In this document: piece by piece, positions 55,393 through 63,718 of the stretch
How the letters are laid out: the number at the start of each line of letters is the position of its first letter
Numbering within the stretch: position 1 is the first letter of the stretch
From: Micromonospora sp. NBC_00421
GTDB lineage: Bacteria; Actinomycetota; Actinomycetes; Mycobacteriales; Micromonosporaceae
Direction of reading: 5' to 3'
Length of the DNA: 64,000 bases
Assembly (NCBI RefSeq): GCF_036017915.1
Contig: NZ_CP107929.1
Location: forward strand, 6,995,001 to 7,059,000
The notes under the pieces: model-generated
Seen by the model: the letters and a program-made list of their open reading frames with translations, nothing else
Database searches by the model: none
Told to the model about the DNA's origin: nothing
Program-made: the position numbers and the translations under genes

Positions 55393-55438
55393 CGCCGATA
55401 CTGCGGTATCCGCACCAGCGGATACCGCAGTATCGGCG
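55393..55438. repeat. Long extragenic palindrome, REP-like (copy B)
   Basis: Two perfect 21-bp arms (55393-55413 and 55418-55438) around an acca loop. Each arm itself contains a nested 5-bp inverted repeat (GATAC-TGCG-GTATC in the left arm). It lies between the convergent dehydrogenase and ABC permease genes. Confidence 0.8.
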
Positions 55439-55513
55439 CAACTGTGTCGATCACGTCCCGCCCCGGCCCCGCCCGGCGCGGCGTGGGGCCGGCGGGACGC
55501 CGGGGGCGGCGGG

Positions 55514-56359
55514 TCAGCCGTCGCGCTTGGTGGTCCAGCGGAAGGTGGTCAGGCAGAGGACCAGGCCGATCACGCACCACAGCGCCAGGACCAGGGCGAC
55601 CCGGCCCAGCTCGAAGGAGCCGCCGGGTTCCTGGGCGCCGAAGCTCGCCGGCAGGAAGACCGCGCGCAGCCCCTGGCACATCCACTTGAGCGGGAACAGC
55701 GCGGCCACCTGCTGCATCCAGGTGGGCAGGTCGGTGAAGACGAAGAACACCCCGGAGATGAACTGGAGCACCAGGGAGACCGGGGTGACCACCGCCGAGC
55801 CGCTGCGCGCGGTGCGGGCCAGCGACGAGATGGCGATCCCGCACAGGGTGCAGGCGGTCACCCCGAGCACGGCGACCCAACCGAAGGTGAACCACTTCCC
55901 GGCGGTGGCCGGCAGGTCGAGGTCGAACAGCGCCACGGCGACCGCCAGCAGCAGCGCGGTCTCGGCGATGCCGATCGCCACCACCATGATCACTTTGCCG
56001 GCGAACCAGACCCACTTTGGCATCGGGGTGCCCCGGTAGCGCTTGAGCACGCCCCGGTCCCGCTCGATCGGGATCCAGATGCCGAGGTTCTGGAAGCTCA
56101 CCGTCATCAGGCCGGTGGCGATCATGCCGGTGATGAAGTACTGGGTGAACTTCACCCCGCCGCCGATCGTCCCGTCGAAGATCGACGCGAAGATCAGGAT
56201 CATGATGATCGGGAAGCCCATCGTGAAGACGACGGACTCCCTGCTGCGCAGGAACTGGGTGATCTCCAGCCGACCCTGGCGCAGGGCGAGCGCCCCCGGC
56301 CCGATCCGTCGGCCGCCACTGGTGGGGACCGGGGTCGCCGGCCTCGTGCTGGTCGTCAT
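55514..56359 (-). CDS. ABC-2-type exporter permease
   Basis: A 281-residue ABC-2 permease with six predicted helices. The first follows ITQFLRSRESVVFT, and the FQNLGIWIPIERDRGVLKRYRGTPMP segment is the typical coupling region. FVFTDLPTWMQQVAALFPLKWM is the conserved segment before the last helix. The start overlaps the ATPase stop by one base, so the pair is one operon. Drug or lipid export is likely; the substrate is unknown. Confidence 0.92.
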   Translation of the reverse strand: MTTSTRPATPVPTSGGRRIGPGALALRQGRLEITQFLRSRESVVFTMGFPIIMILIFASIFDGTIGGGVKFTQYFITGMIATGLMTVSFQNLGIWIPIERDRGVLKRYRGTPMPKWVWFAGKVIMVVAIGIAETALLLAVAVALFDLDLPATAGKWFTFGWVAVLGVTACTLCGIAISSLARTARSGSAVVTPVSLVLQFISGVFFVFTDLPTWMQQVAALFPLKWMCQGLRAVFLPASFGAQEPGGSFELGRVALVLALWCVIGLVLCLTTFRWTTKRDG

Positions 56360-57204
56360 CAGTGTCCGATCATGCTCAGGTAGACGTCTTCCAGGGTCGG
56401 CCGGGTCACCGTGAGACCGGGCACCTCACCGCCGTATCGCGCGGCCAGCTCCGCCACCAGCGCCGTCGGCGTCGCACTCTGCGCCGACTCCGGCGTCCCG
56501 TCCGGGGTACGCCAGGAGACTGTCGCCAGGGCGTCCTGCCGGTTGCCGAGCCGGTCGGGTGGGGCCACCTCTACCAGCCGGCCGGCGGCGATCACCCCGA
56601 CCCGGTCGGCAAGCGACTCGGCCTCGTCCAGGTAGTGGGTGGTGAGCACGATGGTGGTGCCGGCGGCGGCGAGGTCCCGGATCAGCTCCCAGAACTCGCG
56701 CCGGGCCTCCGGGTCGAAGCCGGTGGTGGGCTCGTCGAGGAAGAGCAGCTCGGGGCGGCCGATGATGCCCAGCGCCACGTCGAGCCGGCGCTTCTGTCCG
56801 CCGGAGAGGGTGTGCGTGCGGGCCCTCGCCTTGGCCCCCAGCCCGACCCGCTCGACGACCTTGTCCGGGTCGTCCGCGTCGGGATAGAAGCCGGAGAAGT
56901 GCCTGACCACCTCGCCGACGGTCAGCTCGTCGAACTCGCCGGTGCCCTGGAGCACGATGCCGACCCGGGACCGCCAGTCGGCCGCTGGCCGGGCCGGGTC
57001 GTTGCCGAGCACGTTGACCTCGCCGGCGTCGCGCTGCCGGTAGCCCTCCAGGATCTCCACGGTGGTGGTCTTGCCCGCGCCGTTGGGGCCGAGCAGGGCG
57101 AACACCTCGCCCCGGCGGACGTCCAGGTCCACCCCCGCCACCGCGACGTTGTCGCCGTACGCCTTGCGCAGTCCCCGTACGGAGATCGCGAGCTCGTCAT
57201 CCAT
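56359..57204 (-). CDS. ABC exporter ATP-binding protein, DrrA-like
   Basis: A 281-residue ATPase: Walker A GPNGAGKTTT near residue 39, Q-loop QGTGEFDELTV near 85, signature LSGGQKRRLDVALG near 133, Walker B LLFLDEPTTGFD near 153, H-loop TTHYLDEAE near 188. The C-terminal extension of about 60 residues resembles antibiotic exporters of the DrrA type. First gene of the unit; a CACACT hexamer lies 7 bases before the ATG. Confidence 0.94.
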   Translation of the reverse strand: MDDELAISVRGLRKAYGDNVAVAGVDLDVRRGEVFALLGPNGAGKTTTVEILEGYRQRDAGEVNVLGNDPARPAADWRSRVGIVLQGTGEFDELTVGEVVRHFSGFYPDADDPDKVVERVGLGAKARARTHTLSGGQKRRLDVALGIIGRPELLFLDEPTTGFDPEARREFWELIRDLAAAGTTIVLTTHYLDEAESLADRVGVIAAGRLVEVAPPDRLGNRQDALATVSWRTPDGTPESAQSATPTALVAELAARYGGEVPGLTVTRPTLEDVYLSMIGH

Positions 57205-57211
57205 GACGTCC

Positions 57212-57217
57212 AGTGTG
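57212..57217 (-). promoter_or_regulatory. Leaderless -10 for the ABC exporter operon
   Basis: CACACT on the minus strand, 7 bases before ATG 57204, with no Shine-Dalgarno. Confidence 0.45.
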
Positions 57218-57282
57218 CGACCAAGCCGACCTGGGCGGCAGCGGGGGGTGTGGTGGTGTGGTGTCGTCGGCGGCGGGGGTGG

Positions 57283-57579
57283 TCAGCGGCTCTGGTAGGT
57301 CATGCAGTCGGCGAGGTCGTTGTCCGGGCCGACGGTGATCGCCGGGGCGTGACACTCCAGCTCCGCGTTGTGCCGGCAGTCGGCCCGGCTGCACGCGCCG
57401 ACCTGGGCGACGAGCTGGTCGAGGCCGCCGCGGATCGGTGACTCCACGAACGTGTGGCAGTGGGCGTGGTCGCTGCTGCCGATGGTGATGGCGAACGCGT
57501 GGCAGTCGTTGGTGTGGTTGTAGGCGCAGGACGAGGCCGCGCACTCCTGAACCCGGGGCATTTCCATCGCTGTGGTCAT
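57283..57579 (-). CDS. Double DUF1540 Cys-rich protein
   Basis: A 98-residue protein made of two DUF1540 repeats. Repeat 1: CAASSCAYNHTNDCHAFAIT ... HCHTF; repeat 2: CSRADCRHNAELECHAPAIT ... DCMTY. Each contributes four Cys in the same spacing plus His, a pattern suggesting one metal site (probably zinc) per repeat. Function unknown. An AGGGAGG ribosome site supports the ATG. It is separated from the ABC operon by a 78-base gap on the same strand. Confidence 0.9.
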   Translation of the reverse strand: MTTAMEMPRVQECAASSCAYNHTNDCHAFAITIGSSDHAHCHTFVESPIRGGLDQLVAQVGACSRADCRHNAELECHAPAITVGPDNDLADCMTYQSR

Positions 57580-58150
57580 GACAACCTCCCTTTCGGCGTA
57601 TATGCCGCAATCTTAGGCATCTGGTCAGCGGACGCGTGGGGTTCCGCCGAGGATCGCCCGGTTCGGAGCCAGCGCCGCCGCCCGGCGGTGCTCCGACGTC
57701 GCCGGGCGAGTCCCGAAGACTGCGGCGTACCCCCGAGTGCGCCGAGATCGCGGAATGTCCCGGATGTCGGCGGATGTCCCGGGCGGTCGGATCGGTGCGG
57801 GCGGTCCCGGCCCGGGTGCCCCGGATCGGGGTGGTCCGGGGTGGGCGTCCGGTGACCGGGGACACCCTGGCGGCGGAATCCCGGCCGGCCCGCAGTCGTT
57901 ACACCCACCGTACGACCGCAGCAGCACCCCGCCCGGCCAGCCCGGAGGTGGGCAGCGCCCCGGAATGACGTGGGGCCCCCGGTCGTTACACATGGTTCCG
58001 GCGCGAGCGGCAAGGCCCGCCGGAGACCTATGGACTTCCTCCGTATGAGCGCCTCGTCGTGGTGCTTACGCCCCCGCCCACCGGCTGCGTCCGGTGGTCC
58101 GGTCCCCCGATCGGCCGGGTGGCGTCGACCCCCTCGAAGGAGCATCCCCC
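57580..58150. other. 571-base gap between the DUF1540 and lysozyme-like genes
   Basis: No convincing gene. It holds a near-palindrome CGGC-n-TATA-n-GCCG around 57594-57607 next to the DUF1540 start, repeated ATGTCCCGG/ATGTCGG words at about 57750-57785, an exact direct repeat GTCGTTACAC at 57895-57904 and 57982-57991, and a hairpin CCACCGG-ctgcgt-CCGGTGG at 58078-58097 in the presumed leader of the downstream gene. I looked for a cyclic-di-AMP riboswitch ahead of this wall gene and saw no match to its core. Confidence 0.5.
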
Positions 58151-58747
58151 ATGAAGACCACCATCCTGCGTAAGAGCGTTCTCGGTATCGCCGGTCTGGC
58201 CGTCGCCGGTGGCCTCGCCGCCGGCCCGCTGAACCACGGCACGGCCGAGTCGACCGGCACCGACCACACCGTGGCCGTGGTGCAGGCCGACAAGCCGGCG
58301 GTGGACAAGGGCAAGCTGATCCCGCACGGTGTGCAGGGCGACCAGTCCCGCATCGACCTGGACGACGAGCAGACCGCCAACGTCAGGGCGATCATCGCCG
58401 CGACCAAGAAGTCGGGCCTGGACGAGCGGGCCGCGGTCATCTCCATCGCCACCGCCCTCCAGGAGTCCAAGCTGGAGAACCTGGGCCACCTGGGCGACCG
58501 CAACGACCACGACTCGCAGGGCCTGTTCCAGCAGCGCCCGTCGTCCGGCTGGGGCACGGTCGAGCAGATCACCGACCCCGAGTACGCCACCACCGCGTTC
58601 CTCAAGGGCCTCAAGCAGGTCGACGGCTGGCAGGACATGCCGCTGACCAAGGCCGCCCAGACCGTCCAGGTCTCGGCCTACCCCGACCACTACGCCCAGT
58701 GGGAGCAGCAGGCCGCCGACCTCGTCGCCGAGCACTGGAACAGCTGA
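58151..58747 (+). CDS. Secreted lysozyme-like (transglycosylase-fold) protein
   Basis: A 198-residue protein with a Sec-type signal: basic MKTTILRKS, hydrophobic LGIAGLAVAGGLAAG, likely cleavage before residue 30. The mature part contains ISIATALQESKLENLG (candidate catalytic Glu in QES), DSQGLFQQRPSSGWGT, PEYATTAFLKGL and KAAQTVQVSAYPDHYAQWE, the pattern of the lysozyme-like domain found in many actinobacterial wall hydrolases. No NlpC/P60 or LysM domain is fused. AAGGAG lies before the ATG. It probably acts on peptidoglycan. Confidence 0.85.
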   Translation: MKTTILRKSVLGIAGLAVAGGLAAGPLNHGTAESTGTDHTVAVVQADKPAVDKGKLIPHGVQGDQSRIDLDDEQTANVRAIIAATKKSGLDERAAVISIATALQESKLENLGHLGDRNDHDSQGLFQQRPSSGWGTVEQITDPEYATTAFLKGLKQVDGWQDMPLTKAAQTVQVSAYPDHYAQWEQQAADLVAEHWNS

Positions 58748-58774
58748 CCCACCCGCACCCGCACATGACGCCGT

Positions 58775-58804
58775 TGGCCGGCACCCCGCCCGGGGTGCCG
58801 GCCA
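58775..58804. terminator. Bidirectional hairpin terminator
   Basis: A 13-bp perfect stem (58775-58787 with 58792-58804) and 4-base loop between convergent genes. Confidence 0.78.
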
Positions 58805-58825
58805 TCGACGTGCGCGGGGGGTGGG

Positions 58826-59446
58826 TCAGACCCGGTAGCCGGCGGCGCGTGCCGCCTCGCGTTCCTGGCGGCGGCCCCGGCGTCGCCGTAGGAACCAGAC
58901 CACGAACGCCACCATGCCCAGCAGGAACGCCAGCACCAGCACCGGCAGGATGATCGCCACCAGGGACATCAGCACGCTCGTCGCGTCCTCGGCGGTGCTG
59001 GCCACCGGGGCGCCGAAGCCCGCCGTGGTCGCGTTGACCACCGGCCGGGCCGCCGCCTTGAACAGGTGCACCCCGAGCGCGATGGCGACACCGGCGGCCA
59101 CCGGCACCCACTGGTGGGAGGTGAAGAACCCGCCCGGGTCGCTCACCGTCACCGTCTCGGAGCCCGACCCGGCGCCGAAGGCGAGGCCGCCGGCGGTGGG
59201 GCGGACCACCGTCTGCACGACGTCGTTGACGTGGTCGACCACCGGCACCTTGTCGGCGACGACCTCGACCGCGAGCAGCGCCGCGAGGATCGCCAGGACC
59301 CAACCGTTGCCGAGCCACTGCCAGCCGCTCGGCAGGTCGATCAGGCCGGTGTAGCGGGCGAGCAGGCCCATGGTGAGCAGGGGAATGTAGGCGTTGAGGC
59401 CCGCCGAGGCGGCGAGGCCGGTACCGGTGAGGACTTCGAGCACCAT
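58826..59446 (-). CDS. DUF4126 membrane protein
   Basis: A 206-residue protein with about five to six hydrophobic segments. [22 protein letters not shown] at the N-terminus and [20 protein letters not shown] near residue 65 are DUF4126 hallmarks. It ends in a basic tail. Function unknown. Divergent from nucS. ATG 59446 is taken; GTG 59443, 6 bases after a GATGCT hexamer, could be the true leaderless start. Confidence 0.88.
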   Translation of the reverse strand: MVLEVLTGTGLAASAGLNAYIPLLTMGLLARYTGLIDLPSGWQWLGNGWVLAILAALLAVEVVADKVPVVDHVNDVVQTVVRPTAGGLAFGAGSGSETVTVSDPGGFFTSHQWVPVAAGVAIALGVHLFKAAARPVVNATTAGFGAPVASTAEDATSVLMSLVAIILPVLVLAFLLGMVAFVVWFLRRRRGRRQEREAARAAGYRV

Positions 59447-59502
59447 CTCAGCATCGCACCGGCGCGCCAGTGCCGCTCGACGGTGACCGACCGGTCCTCG
59501 GC

Positions 59503-59508
59503 TACCCT
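59503..59508 (+). promoter_or_regulatory. Leaderless -10 for nucS
   Basis: TACCCT, 6 bases before GTG 59515, with no Shine-Dalgarno. Confidence 0.55.
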
Positions 59509-59514
59509 CGTCGG

Positions 59515-60174
59515 GTGCGTCTGGTGATTGCGAAGTGCTCGGTGGACTACGTCGGACGGCTCTCGGCGCACCTGCCGCTGGCCACCCGCCTGCTCATGGT
59601 CAAGGCGGACGGGTCGGTGTCGATCCACGCCGACGACCGGGCGTACAAACCGTTGAACTGGATGAGCCCGCCCTGTCGGCTGGAGGAGGCCCCCGGCGTG
59701 TGGCGGGTGGTCAACAAGGCCGGCGAGGAGCTGCGGATCAACCTGGCGGAGATCTTCCAGGACACCTCGTACGAGCTGGGGGTCGACCCGGGGCTGCGCA
59801 AGGACGGCGTCGAGGCGCACCTGCAGGAGCTGCTGGCCGCCAACCCGGAGACCCTCGGGACCGGCTTCACCCTGGTCCGGCGCGAGTACATGACCGCGAT
59901 CGGCCCGGTCGACCTGCTCTGCCGGGACGCCAACTCCGGTGCGGTCGCCGTCGAGGTCAAGCGGCGTGGCGACATCGACGGGGTCGAGCAGCTCACCCGC
60001 TACCTCGAACTGATGAACCGGGACCCGCTGCTCGCCCCGGTGACCGGCGTCTTCGCCGCCCAGGAGATCAAGCCGCAGGCCCGGGTCCTCGCCACCGACC
60101 GGGGCATCCGCTGCGTGGTAGTCGACTACGACCGGCTGCGCGGCATCGTGCGCGACGAGCTGACCCTCTTCTGA
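59515..60174 (+). CDS. nucS: Endonuclease NucS (EndoMS), mismatch repair
   Basis: A 219-residue mismatch-specific endonuclease that replaces MutS/MutL in actinobacteria, cutting both strands at G-T, T-T and G-G mispairs together with the beta clamp. N-terminal domain: [20 protein letters not shown] and [11 protein letters not shown]-terminal RecB-like nuclease: GPVDLLCRD (catalytic Asp) and [22 protein letters not shown] (Glu-x-Lys). The C-terminus DELTLF is a clamp-binding-type tail. The GTG start directly follows a TACCCT element. Confidence 0.96.
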   Translation: MRLVIAKCSVDYVGRLSAHLPLATRLLMVKADGSVSIHADDRAYKPLNWMSPPCRLEEAPGVWRVVNKAGEELRINLAEIFQDTSYELGVDPGLRKDGVEAHLQELLAANPETLGTGFTLVRREYMTAIGPVDLLCRDANSGAVAVEVKRRGDIDGVEQLTRYLELMNRDPLLAPVTGVFAAQEIKPQARVLATDRGIRCVVVDYDRLRGIVRDELTLF

Positions 60175-60180
60175 CCGGTC

Positions 60181-60261
60181 GTCGGCGCGCTGCGGCATTC
60201 CGCCCGCGTCGGCGCGCTGTGGCATTCCGCCCGCGTCGGCGCGCTGTGGCATTCCGCCCAC
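60181..60261. repeat. 27-bp tandem repeat, three copies
   Basis: Units at 60181-60207, 60208-60234 and 60235-60261 differ by one or two bases; a degenerate start of a fourth (GTCGGCGTTCCG) follows. It lies between convergent nucS and aldehyde dehydrogenase genes. Confidence 0.9.
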
Positions 60262-60287
60262 GTCGGCGTTCCGCAGTGCGGGCGGGG

Positions 60288-61787
60288 TCAGCGTCGGCCG
60301 TAGAGCGCCTTGGTGACCTTGACGAGGCGGGCCACGTCGGTCGGGGTCCGCTCGAAGGTCATCGAGGGCAGCAGCGACCGGGCCCGTCGCCTGGTGATCG
60401 ACTTGGCCCGGCCGAACTCGCGCAGCCCGTCCTCGCCGTGGATCCGGCCGAAGCCCGAGTCGCCCACCCCGCCGAACGGCAGCGTGGACATGCCGGCGAA
60501 GGTCAGCGCCGAGTTGACCGAGGCCATCCCCGAGCGCAGTCGCCGGGCGATGGCCACCGCGTCGCGCCGGCCGAAGACCGAACCACCCAGGCCGTACGGC
60601 AGGGCGTTGGCCCGGCGTACGGCCTCGTCGGCGTCGGCGACCCGGCTGATGGTCACGGTCGGCCCGAAGGTCTCCTCGCGGATGGCCGAGGCGGACTCGG
60701 GGACGTCCACCAGTACGGTCGGGTGCACGTACGGCGGCTGTACGGCGGCCGGACCACCGAGCACCGCCCGCCCTCCGGCGGCGATGGCGTCCTCGATGTG
60801 CCGACGGATCACGTCGAGCTGGCTCGGCATGGTGATCGGACCGAGGTCGGCCCCGTCCGCGCCGACGGTCAGCCGTTCGGCGCGGGCGACCACCTTGCCG
60901 ACGAACTCGTCGTGGACCGACGCCACCGCGTAGACCCGTTCGATGCCGATGCAGGTCTGACCGGCGTTGGTGAGCGCGCCCCAGACGCACGCCTCGGCGG
61001 CGGCGTCCAGGTCGGCGTCGGCGGCCACGATCATCGCGTCCTTGCCGCCGGCCTCCAACAGCACCGGGGTCAGCGACTCGGCGCAGGCCGCCATCACCTT
61101 GCGGGCGGTCGCCGTGGAGCCGGTGAAGGCCAGCTTGTCCACGCCCGAGCGGCACAGGGCCGCGCCGACGTCGCCCAGGCCGTGCACCGCCGTGAACACC
61201 TGCTGCTCCGGCACCACCTCGGCGAACGTGTCGACCAGCCACTGGCCGACCACCGGGGTGTACTCGCTGGGCTTGAGGACGACCGCGTTGCCGGCGGCCA
61301 GCGCGTACGCGGCGGAGCCGATCGGGGTGAAGACGGGATAGTTCCACGGGCCGATCACCCCGACCACGCCGTGCGGTTGGTATTCCAGGTGGCCGGAGAA
61401 CTCGGCGAGGATCAGCCGGGAACGGACCCGGCGCGGCCCCAGCACCCGGCGGGCGTTGCGGGCCGCCCAGTCGATGTGTTCGATGGCGGTGAGGACCTCG
61501 ACGACCCCGTCGCCGACCGGCTTGCCGCCCTCGACGTGGATCAGCTCGGCCAGCTCCTCGATCCGCTGGGCGAGCAGCGCCCGCCAGCGCAGCAGCCGGG
61601 TGCGGCGACCGTCGAAGCCGAGCCCGGCCCACCACTGCCCGGCCGTCCGGGCGCGGGCGACCGCGCGCTCCACCTCCTCGGTGGTGGCGACCGGCAGGCT
61701 GCCGGCCTCGGCGCCGGTGGCCGGGCTGGTCGAGATCAGCCGACCCTCGGAGATGACCGGGACACCCGGGACCTGCACAGCCGTCAT
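60288..61787 (-). CDS. Aldehyde dehydrogenase, succinate-semialdehyde-like
   Basis: A 499-residue NAD(P)-dependent aldehyde dehydrogenase. VIGPWNYPVFTPIG near residue 143 (cofactor site), VVLKPSEYTP near 168, LAFTGSTATARKVM near 222, general base LLEAGGKDAM near 246, and catalytic Cys in TNAGQTCIGIERV near 280. Closest in style to succinate-semialdehyde or benzaldehyde-type enzymes; the substrate is not determinable. A TAGACT hexamer lies 6 bases before the ATG. Confidence 0.92.
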   Translation of the reverse strand: MTAVQVPGVPVISEGRLISTSPATGAEAGSLPVATTEEVERAVARARTAGQWWAGLGFDGRRTRLLRWRALLAQRIEELAELIHVEGGKPVGDGVVEVLTAIEHIDWAARNARRVLGPRRVRSRLILAEFSGHLEYQPHGVVGVIGPWNYPVFTPIGSAAYALAAGNAVVLKPSEYTPVVGQWLVDTFAEVVPEQQVFTAVHGLGDVGAALCRSGVDKLAFTGSTATARKVMAACAESLTPVLLEAGGKDAMIVAADADLDAAAEACVWGALTNAGQTCIGIERVYAVASVHDEFVGKVVARAERLTVGADGADLGPITMPSQLDVIRRHIEDAIAAGGRAVLGGPAAVQPPYVHPTVLVDVPESASAIREETFGPTVTISRVADADEAVRRANALPYGLGGSVFGRRDAVAIARRLRSGMASVNSALTFAGMSTLPFGGVGDSGFGRIHGEDGLREFGRAKSITRRRARSLLPSMTFERTPTDVARLVKVTKALYGRR

Positions 61788-61793
61788 GGCGGA

Positions 61794-61799
61794 AGTCTA
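61794..61799 (-). promoter_or_regulatory. Leaderless -10 for the aldehyde dehydrogenase gene
   Basis: TAGACT on the minus strand, 6 bases before ATG 61787. Confidence 0.6.
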
Positions 61800-61981
61800 G
61801 ACCCGGAAGCTACCGGCTGGTAGTTGTGAGCCTTGTTCGGCTACGACTCCCGGTCGCCGCCTGTTCGGTGGACGGTGGATGTCCGGCAGGGGTCGCGGAG
61901 ATGACCGGGTGGGTGGTGAGCTGATCACACGGAGCTGGCAGGCTGACCGTGGGGCGACGGTGGGTGGGGAGCTGACTGTCC

Positions 61982-62443
61982 ATGCAGGATCATCCGGAAC
62001 TGATGCCGCTGTTGACGGTTGCCGGCGGGCCGATGCGGGGAGCGAGCTTCCGCGTCCGGCCCCAACCGCAGGTGATCGGCCGGGCGCCGACCGCCGACAT
62101 CGCGGTGGCTGACGCGCACCTGAGTCGGCGGCACGCCGAGGTGCGGCTGACCGAGGGCGGGGTGGTCCTGGCCGACCTGGGGTCGACCAACGGCACCTGG
62201 CTCAACGACCGGCGGATCACCGACGCCGAGCCGCTCACCGACGGCGACGTGATCCGGCTGGGCCGTACCGAACTGCGTTACTTCGATCCGGGGTTGGCCA
62301 CCACCGACCCGGTCGGTCTGCGCTTCACCGGCGGCACCGGTGGCCGTCGGGACCACCGGCCGACGCTGCCGCTGCCACCGCGCGCCCCCGGCCCGACCGA
62401 CGCCCTACCCGCCGCTTCCATCCGGAGCGGCGTCGACGCCTGA
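61982..62443 (+). CDS. FHA-domain protein
   Basis: A 153-residue protein with one forkhead-associated domain binding phosphothreonine: VIGRAPTADI (residues about 31-40), LSRRHAEVRL (47-56), DLGSTNGTWLN (65-75). A Pro-rich tail follows. It probably reads Ser/Thr kinase signals, but no kinase gene is nearby. GGGGAG lies 11 bases before the ATG, slightly far. Confidence 0.92.
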   Translation: MQDHPELMPLLTVAGGPMRGASFRVRPQPQVIGRAPTADIAVADAHLSRRHAEVRLTEGGVVLADLGSTNGTWLNDRRITDAEPLTDGDVIRLGRTELRYFDPGLATTDPVGLRFTGGTGGRRDHRPTLPLPPRAPGPTDALPAASIRSGVDA

Positions 62444-62513
62444 CGGCGCGGCTGCCCCGGATGGGGTCACCGGCTCCGGCCCCACCCCGCCCCGTGGCTC
62501 AAGATCGTGCTCG

Positions 62514-62563
62514 ATCAATGTTGTAGTGGCAACCTCCAGCTACGAGGCCACTACAACATTGAT
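62514..62563. repeat. Long extragenic palindrome, REP-like (copy C)
   Basis: Two perfect 17-bp arms, ATCAATGTTGTAGTGGC (62514-62530) and its complement (62547-62563), around a 16-base loop. The arm shares the order GATCA..TG..TTGTxGTG with the palindrome at 6052. It lies 70 bases after the FHA gene. Confidence 0.75.
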
Positions 62564-62640
62564 GTTGCGGGCGGCCCGGTGGGCCGGGTGTGGCGCGGGG
62601 CGCGGGGAGGTGGCCCATGGACCCGACCGGCCTGCCGTGG

Positions 62641-62646
62641 CAGCAT
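62641..62646 (+). promoter_or_regulatory. Leaderless -10 for the alpha/beta hydrolase gene
   Basis: CAGCAT, 7 bases before ATG 62654. Confidence 0.45.
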
Positions 62647-62653
62647 GCCGCGG

Positions 62654-63718
62654 ATGGAGATCGCGCAGCGCACCGTGACCGCGAACGGCATCACCCAGCA
62701 CATCCGGGTGGCCGGGCCACCGGACGGGACGCCGGTGCTGCTGGTGCACGGCAACGGCTCGTCGTCGGCCTTCTGGGTGCCACTGCTGCGCCGTCTGCCG
62801 GCGACGCTGCGGGTGGTCGCCCCGGACCTGCGCGGCTACGGGGGTACGCAGACCGCCCCGGTCGACGCCCGCCGGGGCCTGGCCGACTTCGCCGACGACG
62901 TGGCCGCCCTGCTCGACACCCCGGGACTGTTCGCCGTCGGGGCGCGTCCGGTGGTGGTCGGGCACTCCCTCGGCGGGGGAGTGGCGATGCGGTTGCTCGT
63001 CGACCGACCCGACCGGGTGGGCGCGCTGTTGCTGGAGGCGCCGGTCTCCCCGTACGGCTTCGGGGGGACCCGGGATCTCGCCGGCACCCCGACCACCCCC
63101 GACTTCGCCGGCACCGGGGCGGGCACCGCCAACGCCGACTTCGTGGCCCGGCTCGCCGCCGGTGACCGGGGGGTGGACGCCTCGACCTCCCCCCGCGCCG
63201 TGCTGCGGGCCGGCTACGTGGCGGACCCGGCCTGCCTGGTTGAGGACGAGGAACTGTTGCTCGACAGCCTGCTCTCCACCGCCACCGGCGACGACAACTA
63301 CCCAGGCACCGCCGTGCCCTCGCCGCACTGGCCGGGCGTCGCGGCCGGCGACCGGGGGGTGCTCAACGCGCTGGCCCCGGCCCACTTCCGGATCGCCGAC
63401 GAGCTGGTCGCCGTCGCGGTCAAGCCGCCGGTGACCTGGGTACGCGGTGAGGCCGACGTGATCGTCTCCGACACCTCGCTGTTCGACCTGGCGTACCTGG
63501 GCTCGTTGGGGGTGGTGCCCGGGTGGCCGGGTGAGCAGGCGTGCCCACCACAGCCGATGATCGGCCAGACCCGGGCGGTGCTGGAGCGGTACGCCGCCGC
63601 CGGGGGCAGCTACCGGGAGGTGGCCCTGCCGGACTGCGGGCACAGCCCGCACCTGGAGCGACCCGCCGAGTTCGTCGCCGAGCTGTTGGCCCTGACCGGG
63701 GCGGTCGCCGCGCCCTGA
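62654..63718 (+). CDS. Alpha/beta hydrolase
   Basis: A 354-residue hydrolase: oxyanion segment LLVHGNGSSSAFW near residue 28, LRGYGGT, nucleophile elbow VVGHSLGGG near 103, acid in RGEADVIV near 258, and His in LPDCGHSPHLE near 335. A long central lid (about 140-240) departs from the simplest family members. The substrate is unknown. The ATG at 62654 is favoured by the CAGCAT element; ATG 62645 adds three residues. Confidence 0.88.
   Translation: MEIAQRTVTANGITQHIRVAGPPDGTPVLLVHGNGSSSAFWVPLLRRLPATLRVVAPDLRGYGGTQTAPVDARRGLADFADDVAALLDTPGLFAVGARPVVVGHSLGGGVAMRLLVDRPDRVGALLLEAPVSPYGFGGTRDLAGTPTTPDFAGTGAGTANADFVARLAAGDRGVDASTSPRAVLRAGYVADPACLVEDEELLLDSLLSTATGDDNYPGTAVPSPHWPGVAAGDRGVLNALAPAHFRIADELVAVAVKPPVTWVRGEADVIVSDTSLFDLAYLGSLGVVPGWPGEQACPPQPMIGQTRAVLERYAAAGGSYREVALPDCGHSPHLERPAEFVAELLALTGAVAAP

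Noticed and set aside
57454..57855. 133-codon plus-strand frame overlapping the DUF1540 gene.
   Set aside because: Antisense to a clear Cys-patterned gene and without any recognisable feature.
57895..58150. Possible cyclic-di-AMP (ydaO-type) riboswitch ahead of the lysozyme-like gene.
   Set aside because: The conserved core segments of that riboswitch could not be found by eye. A covariance-model search would settle it.
58028..58735. 235-codon minus-strand frame opposite the lysozyme-like gene.
   Set aside because: The plus-strand frame has a signal peptide, a ribosome site and a recognisable domain. The minus frame is a GC-driven shadow.
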